DNA from: Deinococcus aestuarii
GTDB lineage: Bacteria > Deinococcota > Deinococci > Deinococcales > Deinococcaceae
NCBI RefSeq assembly: GCF_018863415.1
Contig: NZ_JAHKSN010000017.1
Span: 1 to 64,000, forward strand
Direction: 5' to 3'
DNA length: 64,000 nt
The notes under the pieces are model-generated. The model was not told where the DNA came from, made no database searches, and was given only the letters and a program-made list of their open reading frames with translations. This document shows, piece by piece, positions 48,694 to 58,766 of this stretch. Made by a program: the position numbers and the translations under genes. Every line of letters starts with the position of its first letter. Within the stretch, counting starts at the first letter, position 1.

Positions 48694-49970
48694 CACTGGC
48701 CCCCCACGTAGCGCACGCGGTACAAGACGCCGCTCTGGTCGTCGGTGAACAACAGGCTGCCGTCGGTGTAGGTGGCGACGCCCGCCACGCGCCCGAACTG
48801 CTTCCACTGCCCGTTTTCCTCGTACACGAAGCCCGTCACGAAGGGGGTGATGGTGCTGGGCTTGTTGTCGGTGCCGAAGTCCACCCGGGCGATCTCGTAG
48901 CCGCTGGGCTCGGAGCGGTTCCACGAGCCGCGGTAGGCGACGAAGGCGTCGTTACGGTACTCGGCGGGAAAGGAGGCGCCGGTGTAGAACATCATCCCGA
49001 TGGCCGCCGCGTGCGCGGTGTAGGTCAGGAGAGAGCCCTGGGTGAGGTCGCAGTACTCCTGCTTGGTGATCTTGCCCGGAATCTGCGAGGAGTTCGTGTA
49101 CGGGTCGGGCTGACGGTCCCCGTAGCAGAAGGGCCAGCCGTAGTTGCGCCCGCGCACGATGACGTTCACCTCCTCGGGCGGGAGGTTGTCGCCGTGCCAG
49201 TCCATCCCCTGATCCATCCCGTAAAAGGTCTTCGTCACCGGGTGCCACCCGAAACCGATGGTGTGGCGCAGTCCCCGGGCGTACACCTCGCGCCACTGCC
49301 CGTCGGGGCGGATGCGCAGGATGGTCGCCTCCTCGGGATTCTGGGTCGGGGCGTCGTTGTTCGTCGAGCCGAAGGAGGCGTAGAGGTAGCCGTCGGGGCC
49401 CCACTTCAACCCGCGCGCGGGGTGCTGCCCGGCGTCGGGGAAGCCGTCGGCGAAGACGCGCGGCACGCTCAGCGTCCCGTCTTTCGCCATGTCCATCACC
49501 CAGATCGTCTTCTCGCCGACCGCGTAGAGCTTGCCACCCCTCACGTCGAGCCCGTGGACGAGCTTGAGGTTTTGCGCGACCTGCTTGCGCTCACCCGCGT
49601 CGAACAGGCCGTCTTTGTTGACATCCTTCAGGTAGTAGATGTCGTTTTGCCCGCGCCGGGTCAGGTAGAGGCCGCCGTCGGGCATGACGTGCATCATCCG
49701 GGCGTTGCCGAGCCCCGTCGCCATCACCTTGATCTCGAAGCCCGCCGGGACCTTCAGCCGCGCGAGCTTGTCGGGGGTGAACTCCAGCGCGGTGGGCTCG
49801 TTGCGGGTGACGGTGGCGCTCACGGGCGGCTCGGGGGCGGGCACCGGGCGGGGGGTGGGCAGGGTGGTCTGCTGGGGGCCGGGGCCGGTCGGGGGGGCCG
49901 AACCCTGGGCCAGGGCGGTGGGCAGAACGCCGAGGGTCGCCGTCAGCGCGGCGAGCAGGGGCTTTCTCAT
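48693..49970 (-). CDS. PQQ-type glucose/sorbosone dehydrogenase family protein
   Basis: 425 residues. Signal peptide MRKPLLAALTATLGVLPTAL, Pro/Thr-rich linker, then a six-bladed propeller of the GSDH family: ARMMHVMPDGGLYLTRRGQN, ARGLRHTIGFGWHPVTKTFY, GRNYGWPFCYGDRQ. Such periplasmic enzymes oxidise sugars with PQQ or calcium. Whether this one binds PQQ is unproven. AGGAGG upstream of the ATG; an ATG eight codons earlier is less likely. Confidence 0.87.
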   Translation of the reverse strand: MRKPLLAALTATLGVLPTALAQGSAPPTGPGPQQTTLPTPRPVPAPEPPVSATVTRNEPTALEFTPDKLARLKVPAGFEIKVMATGLGNARMMHVMPDGGLYLTRRGQNDIYYLKDVNKDGLFDAGERKQVAQNLKLVHGLDVRGGKLYAVGEKTIWVMDMAKDGTLSVPRVFADGFPDAGQHPARGLKWGPDGYLYASFGSTNNDAPTQNPEEATILRIRPDGQWREVYARGLRHTIGFGWHPVTKTFYGMDQGMDWHGDNLPPEEVNVIVRGRNYGWPFCYGDRQPDPYTNSSQIPGKITKQEYCDLTQGSLLTYTAHAAAIGMMFYTGASFPAEYRNDAFVAYRGSWNRSEPSGYEIARVDFGTDNKPSTITPFVTGFVYEENGQWKQFGRVAGVATYTDGSLLFTDDQSGVLYRVRYVGGQ

Positions 49971-50058
49971 GGTTGTTCCTCCGAAGCTCAACATCTCACC
50001 CTGCTCCGGAGAGCAATCTCAGTGCAGCACACCTTCTGAGACGAACTTCAGGGCGAGA

Positions 50059-50793
50059 TCAAGAGGCCCCGCCGCCCGCCCGGGGCGGAACCTCCGGGCC
50101 CTTCCTTCCCGCCGGGCGCCGCCCCAGCCACCAGCGGGTCGCGGCCACGAGGGCGACGAGAGCCGAGAGCAGGCCCAGCCCCCACGCCATCCGCTGCGCC
50201 GAGCCGCTGAGCCACACCACGAGCCCGGTGACCGGCAGCGCCCCGGCGGCGGTGGCGAGCAGGAAGGGCCGCAGGCCCATGCGCGCCGCCCCCGCCACGA
50301 GGTTCATCACGTCGGCCGAGAGAATCGGCATCAGCCGCACGAGCAGCACCCCCTGCACCCCGTGGCGCTCGGCGAAGGCGTGGGCCGCGTTGCGCGCCCG
50401 CTCGCCCGCCAGCGTCCGCACCAGCGTGTCCCCCACCGCCCGCCCCAGCCCGTACCCGGCGGCGGCGCCCAGCAGCGTGCCGAGGTAGACGATGACAAAG
50501 CCCTCGACCGGGCCGTACGCGCGGGCCGTCACGGCGGTCATCACCAGCGCGGGGAGGACCGGCACTACCGCCTGAAGCACGAAGCCCAGGATCAGCGCGA
50601 AGGGGCCCGCCCACCCCAGCCCGTCCACGAAGGTGCGCGTGACGGTGGGGTCGCTCGACGTGAGGGCGGTGTACCCCCGCGCCAGGAAGCCCCGCACCTC
50701 CGGTGCCAGCCCGGTCCCGACGAGCAGCGCGAGCGTTGCGCCCAGGACCAGCCAGCGCACGGGTCGGAGGTGGCGGCGGGGGGCGGGGGTCAC
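50059..50793 (-). CDS. TVP38/TMEM64 (VTT-domain) membrane protein
   Basis: 244 residues, about six membrane segments. Motifs: VPVLPALVMTAVTARAYGPV and GAAAGYGLGRAVGDTLVRTL, with FAERHGVQGVLLVRLMPILS, typical of the VTT family (lipid scrambling or transport). C-terminal ~25 residues basic. GTG start with TAGACT (50800-50805) 6 bases upstream. Confidence 0.88.
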   Translation of the reverse strand: MTPAPRRHLRPVRWLVLGATLALLVGTGLAPEVRGFLARGYTALTSSDPTVTRTFVDGLGWAGPFALILGFVLQAVVPVLPALVMTAVTARAYGPVEGFVIVYLGTLLGAAAGYGLGRAVGDTLVRTLAGERARNAAHAFAERHGVQGVLLVRLMPILSADVMNLVAGAARMGLRPFLLATAAGALPVTGLVVWLSGSAQRMAWGLGLLSALVALVAATRWWLGRRPAGRKGPEVPPRAGGGAS

Positions 50794-50799
50794 GGGCGC

Positions 50800-50805
50800 A
50801 GTCTA
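50800..50805 (-). promoter_or_regulatory. -10 box TAGACT, leaderless-type start of VTT gene
   Basis: On the minus strand TAGACT, gcgccc, GTG. Confidence 0.55.
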
Positions 50806-50868
50806 GAAAAAGGCGCGTGAGAAGGCCTTTCTGATGGGGCCAAGAACCAGGATAGTGTTGCGTCCCGC

Positions 50869-50874
50869 TACACT
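50869..50874 (+). promoter_or_regulatory. -10 box TACACT, leaderless-type start of GGPP synthase gene
   Basis: TACACT, 7 bases, ATG at 50882. With the divergent TAGACT this makes an 88-base spacer with two leaderless starts. Confidence 0.55.
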
Positions 50875-50881
50875 GCCCCCG

Positions 50882-51867
<986 letters not shown>

Positions 51868-51871
<4 letters not shown>

Positions 51872-52354
51872 GGGGATGGGGGGCGTTCCCTGATCCTCGC
51901 CCTCGACGTGGGCTACTCGCCGACCGCAGCCAGGGCGGCGGGCATTCTGTTCAGGGAGTGGGCCGAGACGAACACCCGAAGAAGGTCCTCACCGCCTCCC
52001 TCGATTCCACGGAGAAGGACCTTCCCGGCCAGTTCTACCGGCTGGAACGGCCCGCCTTGCCCGAACCGCACGTCATCGTGATCGACGGGGACGTGTGGCG
52101 GGGGCCGAACAGAGGCCCGGCCTCGGGAGGCACCTGTGAGAGGCGCCGGAGGGGCGGGTCCCGGTCCTCGGGGTCGCCAAGTCGAGGTTCCAGGGGACAC
52201 CGGGCTTCTCCGTGGGACGAGCAGGGGCCCCCTGCTCGTCACCTCCGTCGGCCTCCCGCTGGAGGAAGCGAAGAGGGACATCGCAAGCCTGGCGGGCGCG
52301 CACCGCCTCCCCACGCTGCTCAAGGATGTGGACAGGCTCAGCCGCTCGGGCTGA
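51868..52354 (+). pseudogene. Decayed endonuclease V-family gene
   Basis: Conserved blocks appear in order but in different frames: ALDVGYSPTAARAAGILFRE from ~51894; DEHPKKVLTASLDSTEKD through HVIVIDGDVWRG in a second frame (~51969-52104); RVPVLGVAKSRF in another (~52159-52194); LLVTSVGLPLEEAKRDIASL and HRLPTLLKDVDRLSR from ~52232 to the end. The catalytic Asp strands (ALDVGY, VIDGD) and GVAK correspond to the Nfi/endonuclease V fold. At least three frameshifts plus a stop make this a pseudogene. A GTG overlapping the crtE stop may be the former start. Confidence 0.65.
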
Positions 52355-52363
52355 CCCCCCGGC

Positions 52364-53161
52364 CTACTCCACCAGCCCTAGCGCGGCGTCCGCGAAGCGC
52401 CCGAACGCCGCGTTCAGCTCCCGCAGCGCCCCGGGCCGCACCACCCCCCACTCGGCGTAGTACAGCGCCACGTTGACCTCGATGCCGAAGGCGGGAATGC
52501 CCGTGCGCGCCTGATGGTTGCGGCTGAGGGTGTCCGTCGTCCAGGGGTCGCCCACCGCCACCCGGGCGAACTCGCCCGTCAACACGGGGGCGAAGGCCTC
52601 TGCGCAGGCGGCTTGCAGGGCGTCCCAGCGGTCGCGGGGGAAGGTCGGCTCGGCCTCCGTCCCCAGCATCAGCGTGAGCGCGGGGCGGGGCGTCCCCGTG
52701 TCCGGTCCCAGCTTCGGGCCGTGTGAGGCCATCGAGTGCCCGACGATCATCAGCCGCGCGCCCTCCAACTCCGCGTTCACCAGCGCGTCGAAGGCGTCCC
52801 AGATGCGCCGCAGCCGCGCCTCGCGCTTCCCCTGCGTGAGGGTGAAGCCCTCCGGGTAGAGGGGGCGGCGGTCAAAGTCCATCAGCTTCACCACGCCGTT
52901 GTCGTCCGTATCGAGGCGGTCGCGGTTGAGGTCCACGGCGAAACGGCTCCAGGGCGCCTGGAGATACCGCGCGCCGGGAATGGCGTAGATCAGGTCGGTG
53001 TACGGGTCCCCCTCCAGAAACACGCGCCGCAGGAAGGCCGCCCGCTTCTCCTCGTCGAACACGTCCTCCCCCAGCATGTCGCGCAGCACGTCGGCGGGAA
53101 GCGCCCCGGACGGGTGCGGGGTGAGGACGAGGAGGCGGTCACGGCCTTGGGCAGAGGTCAT
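52364..53161 (-). CDS. N-formylglutamate amidohydrolase family protein
   Basis: 265 residues. LLVLTPHPSGALPADVLRDM is the family start (metal-binding His); MIVGHSMASHGPKLGPDTGT and DTLSRNHQARTGIPAFGIEV give further ligands. Members cleave N-formyl- or N-acyl-amino acids, with zinc; here no histidine utilisation genes are adjacent, so the substrate is open. ATG 53161 has TATCCT 7 bases upstream. Confidence 0.85.
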   Translation of the reverse strand: MTSAQGRDRLLVLTPHPSGALPADVLRDMLGEDVFDEEKRAAFLRRVFLEGDPYTDLIYAIPGARYLQAPWSRFAVDLNRDRLDTDDNGVVKLMDFDRRPLYPEGFTLTQGKREARLRRIWDAFDALVNAELEGARLMIVGHSMASHGPKLGPDTGTPRPALTLMLGTEAEPTFPRDRWDALQAACAEAFAPVLTGEFARVAVGDPWTTDTLSRNHQARTGIPAFGIEVNVALYYAEWGVVRPGALRELNAAFGRFADAALGLVE

Positions 53162-53168
53162 GCGGCCA

Positions 53169-53174
53169 AGGATA
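53169..53174 (-). promoter_or_regulatory. -10 box TATCCT, leaderless-type start
   Basis: On the minus strand TATCCT, 7 bases, ATG of the amidohydrolase gene. Confidence 0.55.
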
Positions 53175-53243
53175 GAACGCGGGCCTTCGCCCACCCACCT
53201 CCCCAACTGCGTCCCCGGCACCCCGCCCCCTTCCCCCCTCGCC

Positions 53244-53249
53244 TAGAAT
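53244..53249 (+). promoter_or_regulatory. -10 box TAGAAT of recF, leaderless-type start
   Basis: TAGAAT, 7 bases, GTG 53257. The in-frame ATG at 53248 overlaps the hexamer itself and would not be transcribed from this promoter, so the hexamer decides the start. Confidence 0.55.
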
Positions 53250-53256
53250 GCGTGGT

Positions 53257-54353
<1,097 letters not shown>

Positions 54354-54357
<4 letters not shown>

Positions 54358-55211
54358 AGGGGCCGCGCCGCCTGGGGGACACCCGCAGCCTCGGCGACCT
54401 GATGGGCGCGACGCTGGGCAGCGCCCGCCTGACGAAGGGGATCGGCAAGGCGCGGGCCATCCTGGCGTGGCCGCAGGCGGTCGGCCCCGAGATCGCCCGG
54501 ATGACCCGGCCCCGCTCGCAGCAGGGGGGCACCCTCTTCGTGGAGGTGCGCGACAGCGCGACCGCCCACCACCTCACCCTCCAGCGCCACCACTTCCTGA
54601 AAAGCCTCAACGCCCTGCTCGGGAGCGACGCCGTGAGTGAGATTCGCTTCACGGTGGGCACCGTCCGCACCGCCGCGCCCACGCCCCGCGTCCCCCCGCT
54701 GCCCGCCCCCGACCGCGCCCGGGCCCGCTCCCTCGTGAGGAACGTGGAGGGCGACCTGAGGGACGTGGCGCTCAGGGCCGCCGAGGCGATCACCCGGGCC
54801 CGCAAGTGGCGCGAGGAACAGGGCTGGCGCCCCTGCCCGGTGTGCGGCGAGGCGAGCCGTGAGCAGCCCTGCCGCGCCTGCGCCCTCACCCTGGAGGACC
54901 CCAATGTCAGGCGGGCGGCCCGGTCGCTGACCCGCGCGCCCGAACGGCTGCCCCTGCTGACCCCGCTGCTCGGCGACAGCGGGATGAACGCCGCCCGCTT
55001 CCTGGCGCTGGAGCTGCTCGAAGACCAGCTCGACCTCCTCGCGCTGGAGTGCGTGCGGGGTGGGGGAGAGGACGGTTACCGCGCCTTCCTGGGCCAGCAG
55101 GCGGACGTGTACCTGGCCTTGACCCACCGCAAGCCCCGCAGCGCGATCAAGAAGGCCGACTGGGCAGCCTTGCCCGAGCGGGTGCGGCAGGTGCTGGGGG
55201 CGGGGCGGTAG
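54354..55211 (+). CDS. DciA-like (DUF721) protein with zinc ribbon
   Basis: 285 residues. N-terminal DUF721 domain (GSARLTKGIGKARAILAWPQ, VGPEIARMTRPRSQQGGTLF), related to DciA, the replicative helicase loader/operator found next to recF or gyrB. After a Pro-rich linker comes a CPVCGEASREQPCRAC zinc ribbon and a ~90-residue helical C-terminus. GTG start overlapping the recF stop. The extended architecture suggests Deinococcus-specific partners. Confidence 0.87.
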
Positions 55212-55242
55212 GACTCGGACGACACGCTCTCCCCAAAGGGAA

Positions 55243-55270
55243 GACCCCACCTCGACACGGAGGCGGGGTC
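55243..55270. terminator. Hairpin between dciA-like gene and the 80-residue gene
   Basis: GACCCC-A-CCTC and GAGG-C-GGGGTC form 6+4 base pairs around one mismatch, between convergent genes. It can serve both directions; T-tracts are short. Confidence 0.55.
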
Positions 55271-55286
55271 CTTGCCTTCGGCGCGT

Positions 55287-55529
55287 CTACGCCTTGCCCA
55301 GCAGCTTCATCCGTAACTCGTTCCCGTCACCCTCCAGCCACTCCGTCACCGTGAAGCGGAAGCGGGCGCCGTCGTGCATCTCCAGCACGCATTCGGTGCC
55401 CTCGCCCACCCCCGGGGTCACCTCGTCCAGGGAGACGCGCATCATCCCGCGCCCCCCCTCCAGCGCCTCGATGCGGCCCGGCACGGCGGCGGAGCCGAAG
55501 TGGGCCGTCACGGTATTGAACTCTCGCAT
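55287..55529 (-). CDS. Small hypothetical protein downstream of dioxygenase gene
   Basis: 80 residues, no known family; beta-rich with MREFNTVTAHFGSAAVPGRI and ECVLEMHDGARFRFTVTEWL. Reads like a small barrel or PilZ-sized domain, but no PilZ motif (RxxxR) is clear. GTG 55547 is an alternative start one base from the dioxygenase stop. Probably co-transcribed with the genes upstream. Confidence 0.6.
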   Translation of the reverse strand: MREFNTVTAHFGSAAVPGRIEALEGGRGMMRVSLDEVTPGVGEGTECVLEMHDGARFRFTVTEWLEGDGNELRMKLLGKA

Positions 55530-55548
55530 GGGTTCGGCGCGCGTCACG

Positions 55549-56472
55549 TCAGGCGTCGCCCATCATCAGGCCCTCGATGGTGTGGCCCTGCATGATGGGT
55601 TCGAGATCGTCCACCACCCGGCAGATCAGGTGGTCTTTCACCGCCTGCGGCAGACGGTCGTAGTAGCCCCGCGTGAACTGGAGGTCGTGCCACTCGTCGT
55701 GGCCCGCGCCGGGAGCGTCCACCCCCAGCACGAGCACCGGGCGCGGCTTGTCGCTGGTGTTCGCCGTGCCGCGGTGGATCGTGAGGGCCGAGCGCACCGA
55801 GATGTCGCCCGCCCTGGGGTATTTGCGCTGCGCGAGGGCGTGGTAGCGGGGGTACAGCGAGACGGGCGGGAACATGCCGTGGTCGTACTCGCCGGGCTCG
55901 TCCCACTGGGTGCCCGGCGCGATCTCGAAGGGGCCCATGTCCTCCTCGACGTCCACGGCGGTCAGGTTGAAGGCGAGCGAATTCAGGCGGCGGTCCACCA
56001 GCGTCTCGGGGGTCGCGCGGAAGTCGCGGTGCCACGGCTGGTCCCTCGCGCCGGGATTGGGCACGTCGAAGCCGATCTCCACGATCTTGTAGTTCGGCCC
56101 CAGCACGCACTCGCACACCGTCCGCACCCAGGGGTGGGTCACGAGGTCGAGGAAACCGCTGATGTCCTCGGGGTGAATCTCGACGTAGTGGCGGTTCGTG
56201 CCGCGTCCCACCGCGCCGCCGGGCCGGGCGAGGGCCTGCCGGTACAGCTCGGTCAGCTCGTCGTTCATCCGCGCCACCCACTCGCGGGGGAACGCCCCCT
56301 TGAGCCCCAGGATGCCGTCGCCGTACAGGGCGGCCATGATCGCGGGCACGCTGTACTGCGGGTCGGCGTAGGGCGTGGCGTTGATCGGCACCTGATTGTC
56401 GGTGGACGGCGCCGGAGCGTCGGCGCTCATGCTCATGGACGGGGCAGGCTTGGTGTTATCCGTGGCGGTCAT
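55549..56472 (-). CDS. Phytanoyl-CoA dioxygenase (PhyH) family protein
   Basis: 307 residues, Fe(II)/2-oxoglutarate oxygenase fold. Facial triad HxD in QPWHRDFRATPE and a distal His in ALTIHRGTANTSDKPRPVLV, whose Arg would bind 2-oxoglutarate. N-terminal ~30 residues are Ser/Ala/Pro-rich. AGGAGG upstream of the ATG. It sits behind the sugar ABC transporter genes, suggesting it hydroxylates or dehalogenates the imported compound or a derivative; the substrate is unknown. Confidence 0.85.
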   Translation of the reverse strand: MTATDNTKPAPSMSMSADAPAPSTDNQVPINATPYADPQYSVPAIMAALYGDGILGLKGAFPREWVARMNDELTELYRQALARPGGAVGRGTNRHYVEIHPEDISGFLDLVTHPWVRTVCECVLGPNYKIVEIGFDVPNPGARDQPWHRDFRATPETLVDRRLNSLAFNLTAVDVEEDMGPFEIAPGTQWDEPGEYDHGMFPPVSLYPRYHALAQRKYPRAGDISVRSALTIHRGTANTSDKPRPVLVLGVDAPGAGHDEWHDLQFTRGYYDRLPQAVKDHLICRVVDDLEPIMQGHTIEGLMMGDA

Positions 56473-56597
56473 GGGGGTCCTCCTGGCGAGGGCGGAAAAG
56501 AGGAGTCGTCGGCAGCCGGGAAGCAAAGGGAGTGTCTGTGCCGCTAGTGTGCGCCTTTCCGGGTGGGCAGAAATGAAACCGTCCGCACGCGCAGGAC

Positions 56598-57605
56598 TTA
56601 CCCTCCGCCGCTGGCCTTGCGCCGCGTGAGCTGGTTTTGCAGCACGACCACGAGGAGCAGGAAGGCGCCGCGGATCACTGACTGCCAGTAGGCGCTGAGG
56701 CTGATCGTGCCGCGCCCGTTCTCGAAGTTGAGGATGTTGAAGATGATGCCGAGCAGCAGCACACCCACGAGCGTCGAGCCGATGGACCCGCTCCCCCCCG
56801 TCAGGAGCGTTCCGCCCACCACGACGGCGGCGATGGCGGTGAGTTCCCACCCCAGCCCCTCGGTGGGCTGCCCGGCCCCGAACTGCGAGGCGAGGATGAC
56901 GCCCGCCAGCCCCGCCAGCGCCCCCGACAGGACGTAGACCCACACCAGCGTCCGCTCGACCGGCAGGCCCATCAGCCGCGCGGCCTCCTCGTTCCCGCCG
57001 ACCGCGAGCACGTGCCGCCCGAAGCGGGTGGAGCGCAGCACGACCGCCCCGATTGCGAAGGCGACGAAGAGCAGGACCGCGGTGAAGGGCACGCCCCCGA
57101 TGTTCCCCTGCCCGAAGGTCGTGAAACCGCTCTCCGAACTGACCGAGACCGACTGGTTCCCGGCGAAGAGCAGCGCGAGCCCCCGCGCCGCGAGCAGCAT
57201 GGCGAGCGTGGCGACGAAGGGCAGAATCTTGAGGTACGCGACGACCACGCCGTTGATCAGCCCGAGTAAGGTGGCGGCAGCGACCGCCCCGAGCAGCGCG
57301 GGCCACAGCCCAAAGGGACTGAGCAGCGCGGCGATCACGCTGGCGAAGGCGGCCACACTGCCCACGCTGAGGTCGATGCCCCCCGTCATGATCACAAAGG
57401 CCATCCCCAGCGCGACGAGCCCGAACATAGAGTTGTACCCGAGGACCGAGAAGACGTTGTACGTGGACAAGAAGCCCTCGTAGCGCAGCGAGCCGAACAG
57501 CACGAGCAGGGCCAAGGCGACGAGGACGCCGTACCGCTGGAGCAGTTGCCCCGCGCGCACACGCGAGGATTCACGCCGGGTCGGTTGTGGAGTGATGGCG
57601 GACAG
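56598..57605 (-). CDS. yjfF: Sugar ABC transporter permease (YjfF-like)
   Basis: 335 residues, eight to ten membrane helices. FVIMTGGIDLSVGSVAAFAS and the cytoplasmic EAA-like loop FGRHVLAVGGNEEAARLMGL are the RbsC-class signatures. Start: AAGGAGG (57612-57618) is 6 bases before an in-frame CTG at 57605 (reading SAITPQPTRRESSRVRAGQL next); the nearest ordinary start, GTG 57560, has no ribosome binding site. CTG is annotated. Fourth in the order Q-R-T-F, as in E. coli ytfQRT-yjfF (galactofuranose). Confidence 0.88.
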   Translation of the reverse strand: MSAITPQPTRRESSRVRAGQLLQRYGVLVALALLVLFGSLRYEGFLSTYNVFSVLGYNSMFGLVALGMAFVIMTGGIDLSVGSVAAFASVIAALLSPFGLWPALLGAVAAATLLGLINGVVVAYLKILPFVATLAMLLAARGLALLFAGNQSVSVSSESGFTTFGQGNIGGVPFTAVLLFVAFAIGAVVLRSTRFGRHVLAVGGNEEAARLMGLPVERTLVWVYVLSGALAGLAGVILASQFGAGQPTEGLGWELTAIAAVVVGGTLLTGGSGSIGSTLVGVLLLGIIFNILNFENGRGTISLSAYWQSVIRGAFLLLVVVLQNQLTRRKASGGG

Positions 57606-57736
57606 GGGGAGCCTCCTTCTGCGGTCTGCGAGGCTTCAAAGAGCCACACGGATGCCTTGAATCTTTTCCTTTATGGGGGAGGCCGGGACTCGTAGAGCTG
57701 CGCAGCAGAGGGGGTAAGCGGGCCGGGCGCCCCAGG

Positions 57737-57758
57737 AAAACGGGAGTTCAACCTCCCG
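57737..57758 (-). terminator. Terminator between the two permease genes
   Basis: On the minus strand CGGGAG, loop gttgaa, CTCCCG, TTTT. It lies 10 bases after the ytfT stop, inside an apparent operon, so downstream genes may be expressed at a lower level or from another promoter. Confidence 0.65.
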
Positions 57759-57767
57759 CGATCCTCC

Positions 57768-58766
57768 CTACCGCCGCTGCCGCTGGATATACACCGCGAC
57801 GAGGATAATCGCCGCCTTCACCACCAGCGCCACGGCGTCGGGCACTCCACGCGCGAGCAGGGTGTAGCGGATGAGCTGGATGATCAGGGCGCCGAGCAGC
57901 GTTCCCAGGATGGTCGCCCGCCCGCCCGTCAGCGCCGTCCCGCCCACCGCGACGGCGGCGATGGCGTCAAGTTCCATGTTCAGCCCGACCTGATTGGCGT
58001 CCGACGACGAGTTGATGGCGATGACGATCAGCCCGGCCAGCCCCGCGAGCAGCCCGCTGATCCCGTACACGGCGAGCTTGACTCGGTTGGTGGGAATGCC
58101 CGCCAGCCGCGCGGCGGCCTCGTTCCCGCCCACCGCGAGGACGTGCCGCCCGAAGACGGTGCGGCTCATCACCCACGCGAAGAGGGCAACCACCGCGAGC
58201 ATCAGGATGACCTGGAAGGGAATGCCGAGGGGCCGCCCCAGCCCGATGTACCCGAAGGTGGAGTTGGAAAAGGTCTGAAGCTGCCCGTTCGTCATCACCT
58301 GCGCGATGCCCCGCCCCGCGATGAAGAGGATCAAGGTGGCGATGAACGGCTGGATGCCGAAGCGGGTCACGAGCGAGCCGTTGAACAGCCCGAACAGCCC
58401 CGCCACGAGCACCGGCACGGTGAAGGCGAGCCCGAGGCCGAGCGCGGCGTTCCCGAAAGGCGGGTTGAGGAACAGCATGGGCGCAATCGCCCCGCTGATC
58501 GCCATGAGGGCCCCCACCGACAGGTCGATCCCGCCCGTGGCGATCACCAGCGTCATCCCGACCGCGACGATCACGACGGTCGCCACCTGGGTCAGATTGA
58601 CGTTGAGGGTCTGGGCGGTCAGGAAGTTCGGCGTGAAGAGCGCGTTGAAGAGGAAGAGCAGGACGAGGGCGACGAGCGGCCCGAGGAGGGGCGTGGTGGA
58701 GCGTCTGCGGCGGGCGTTCGGCGGCAGGGCGGCGGGCGGCGCGGTCGTTCCTTCGGGCCGGGTCAT
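57768..58766 (-). CDS. ytfT: Sugar ABC transporter permease (YtfT-like)
   Basis: 332 residues, RbsC-class. A 30-residue Pro/Arg-rich cytoplasmic N-terminus precedes the helices; VGMTLVIATGGIDLSVGALM and FGRHVLAVGGNEAAARLAGI are conserved. ATGA overlap with the ATPase gene. Partner of the YjfF-like permease in the heterodimeric channel. Confidence 0.9.
   Translation of the reverse strand: MTRPEGTTAPPAALPPNARRRRSTTPLLGPLVALVLLFLFNALFTPNFLTAQTLNVNLTQVATVVIVAVGMTLVIATGGIDLSVGALMAISGAIAPMLFLNPPFGNAALGLGLAFTVPVLVAGLFGLFNGSLVTRFGIQPFIATLILFIAGRGIAQVMTNGQLQTFSNSTFGYIGLGRPLGIPFQVILMLAVVALFAWVMSRTVFGRHVLAVGGNEAAARLAGIPTNRVKLAVYGISGLLAGLAGLIVIAINSSSDANQVGLNMELDAIAAVAVGGTALTGGRATILGTLLGALIIQLIRYTLLARGVPDAVALVVKAAIILVAVYIQRQRR

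Noticed and set aside
55549..57306. 585-codon frame joining the yjfF region to the PhyH gene
   Set aside because: The first part is a shadow of the permease; PhyH starts at 56472 with its own Shine-Dalgarno.
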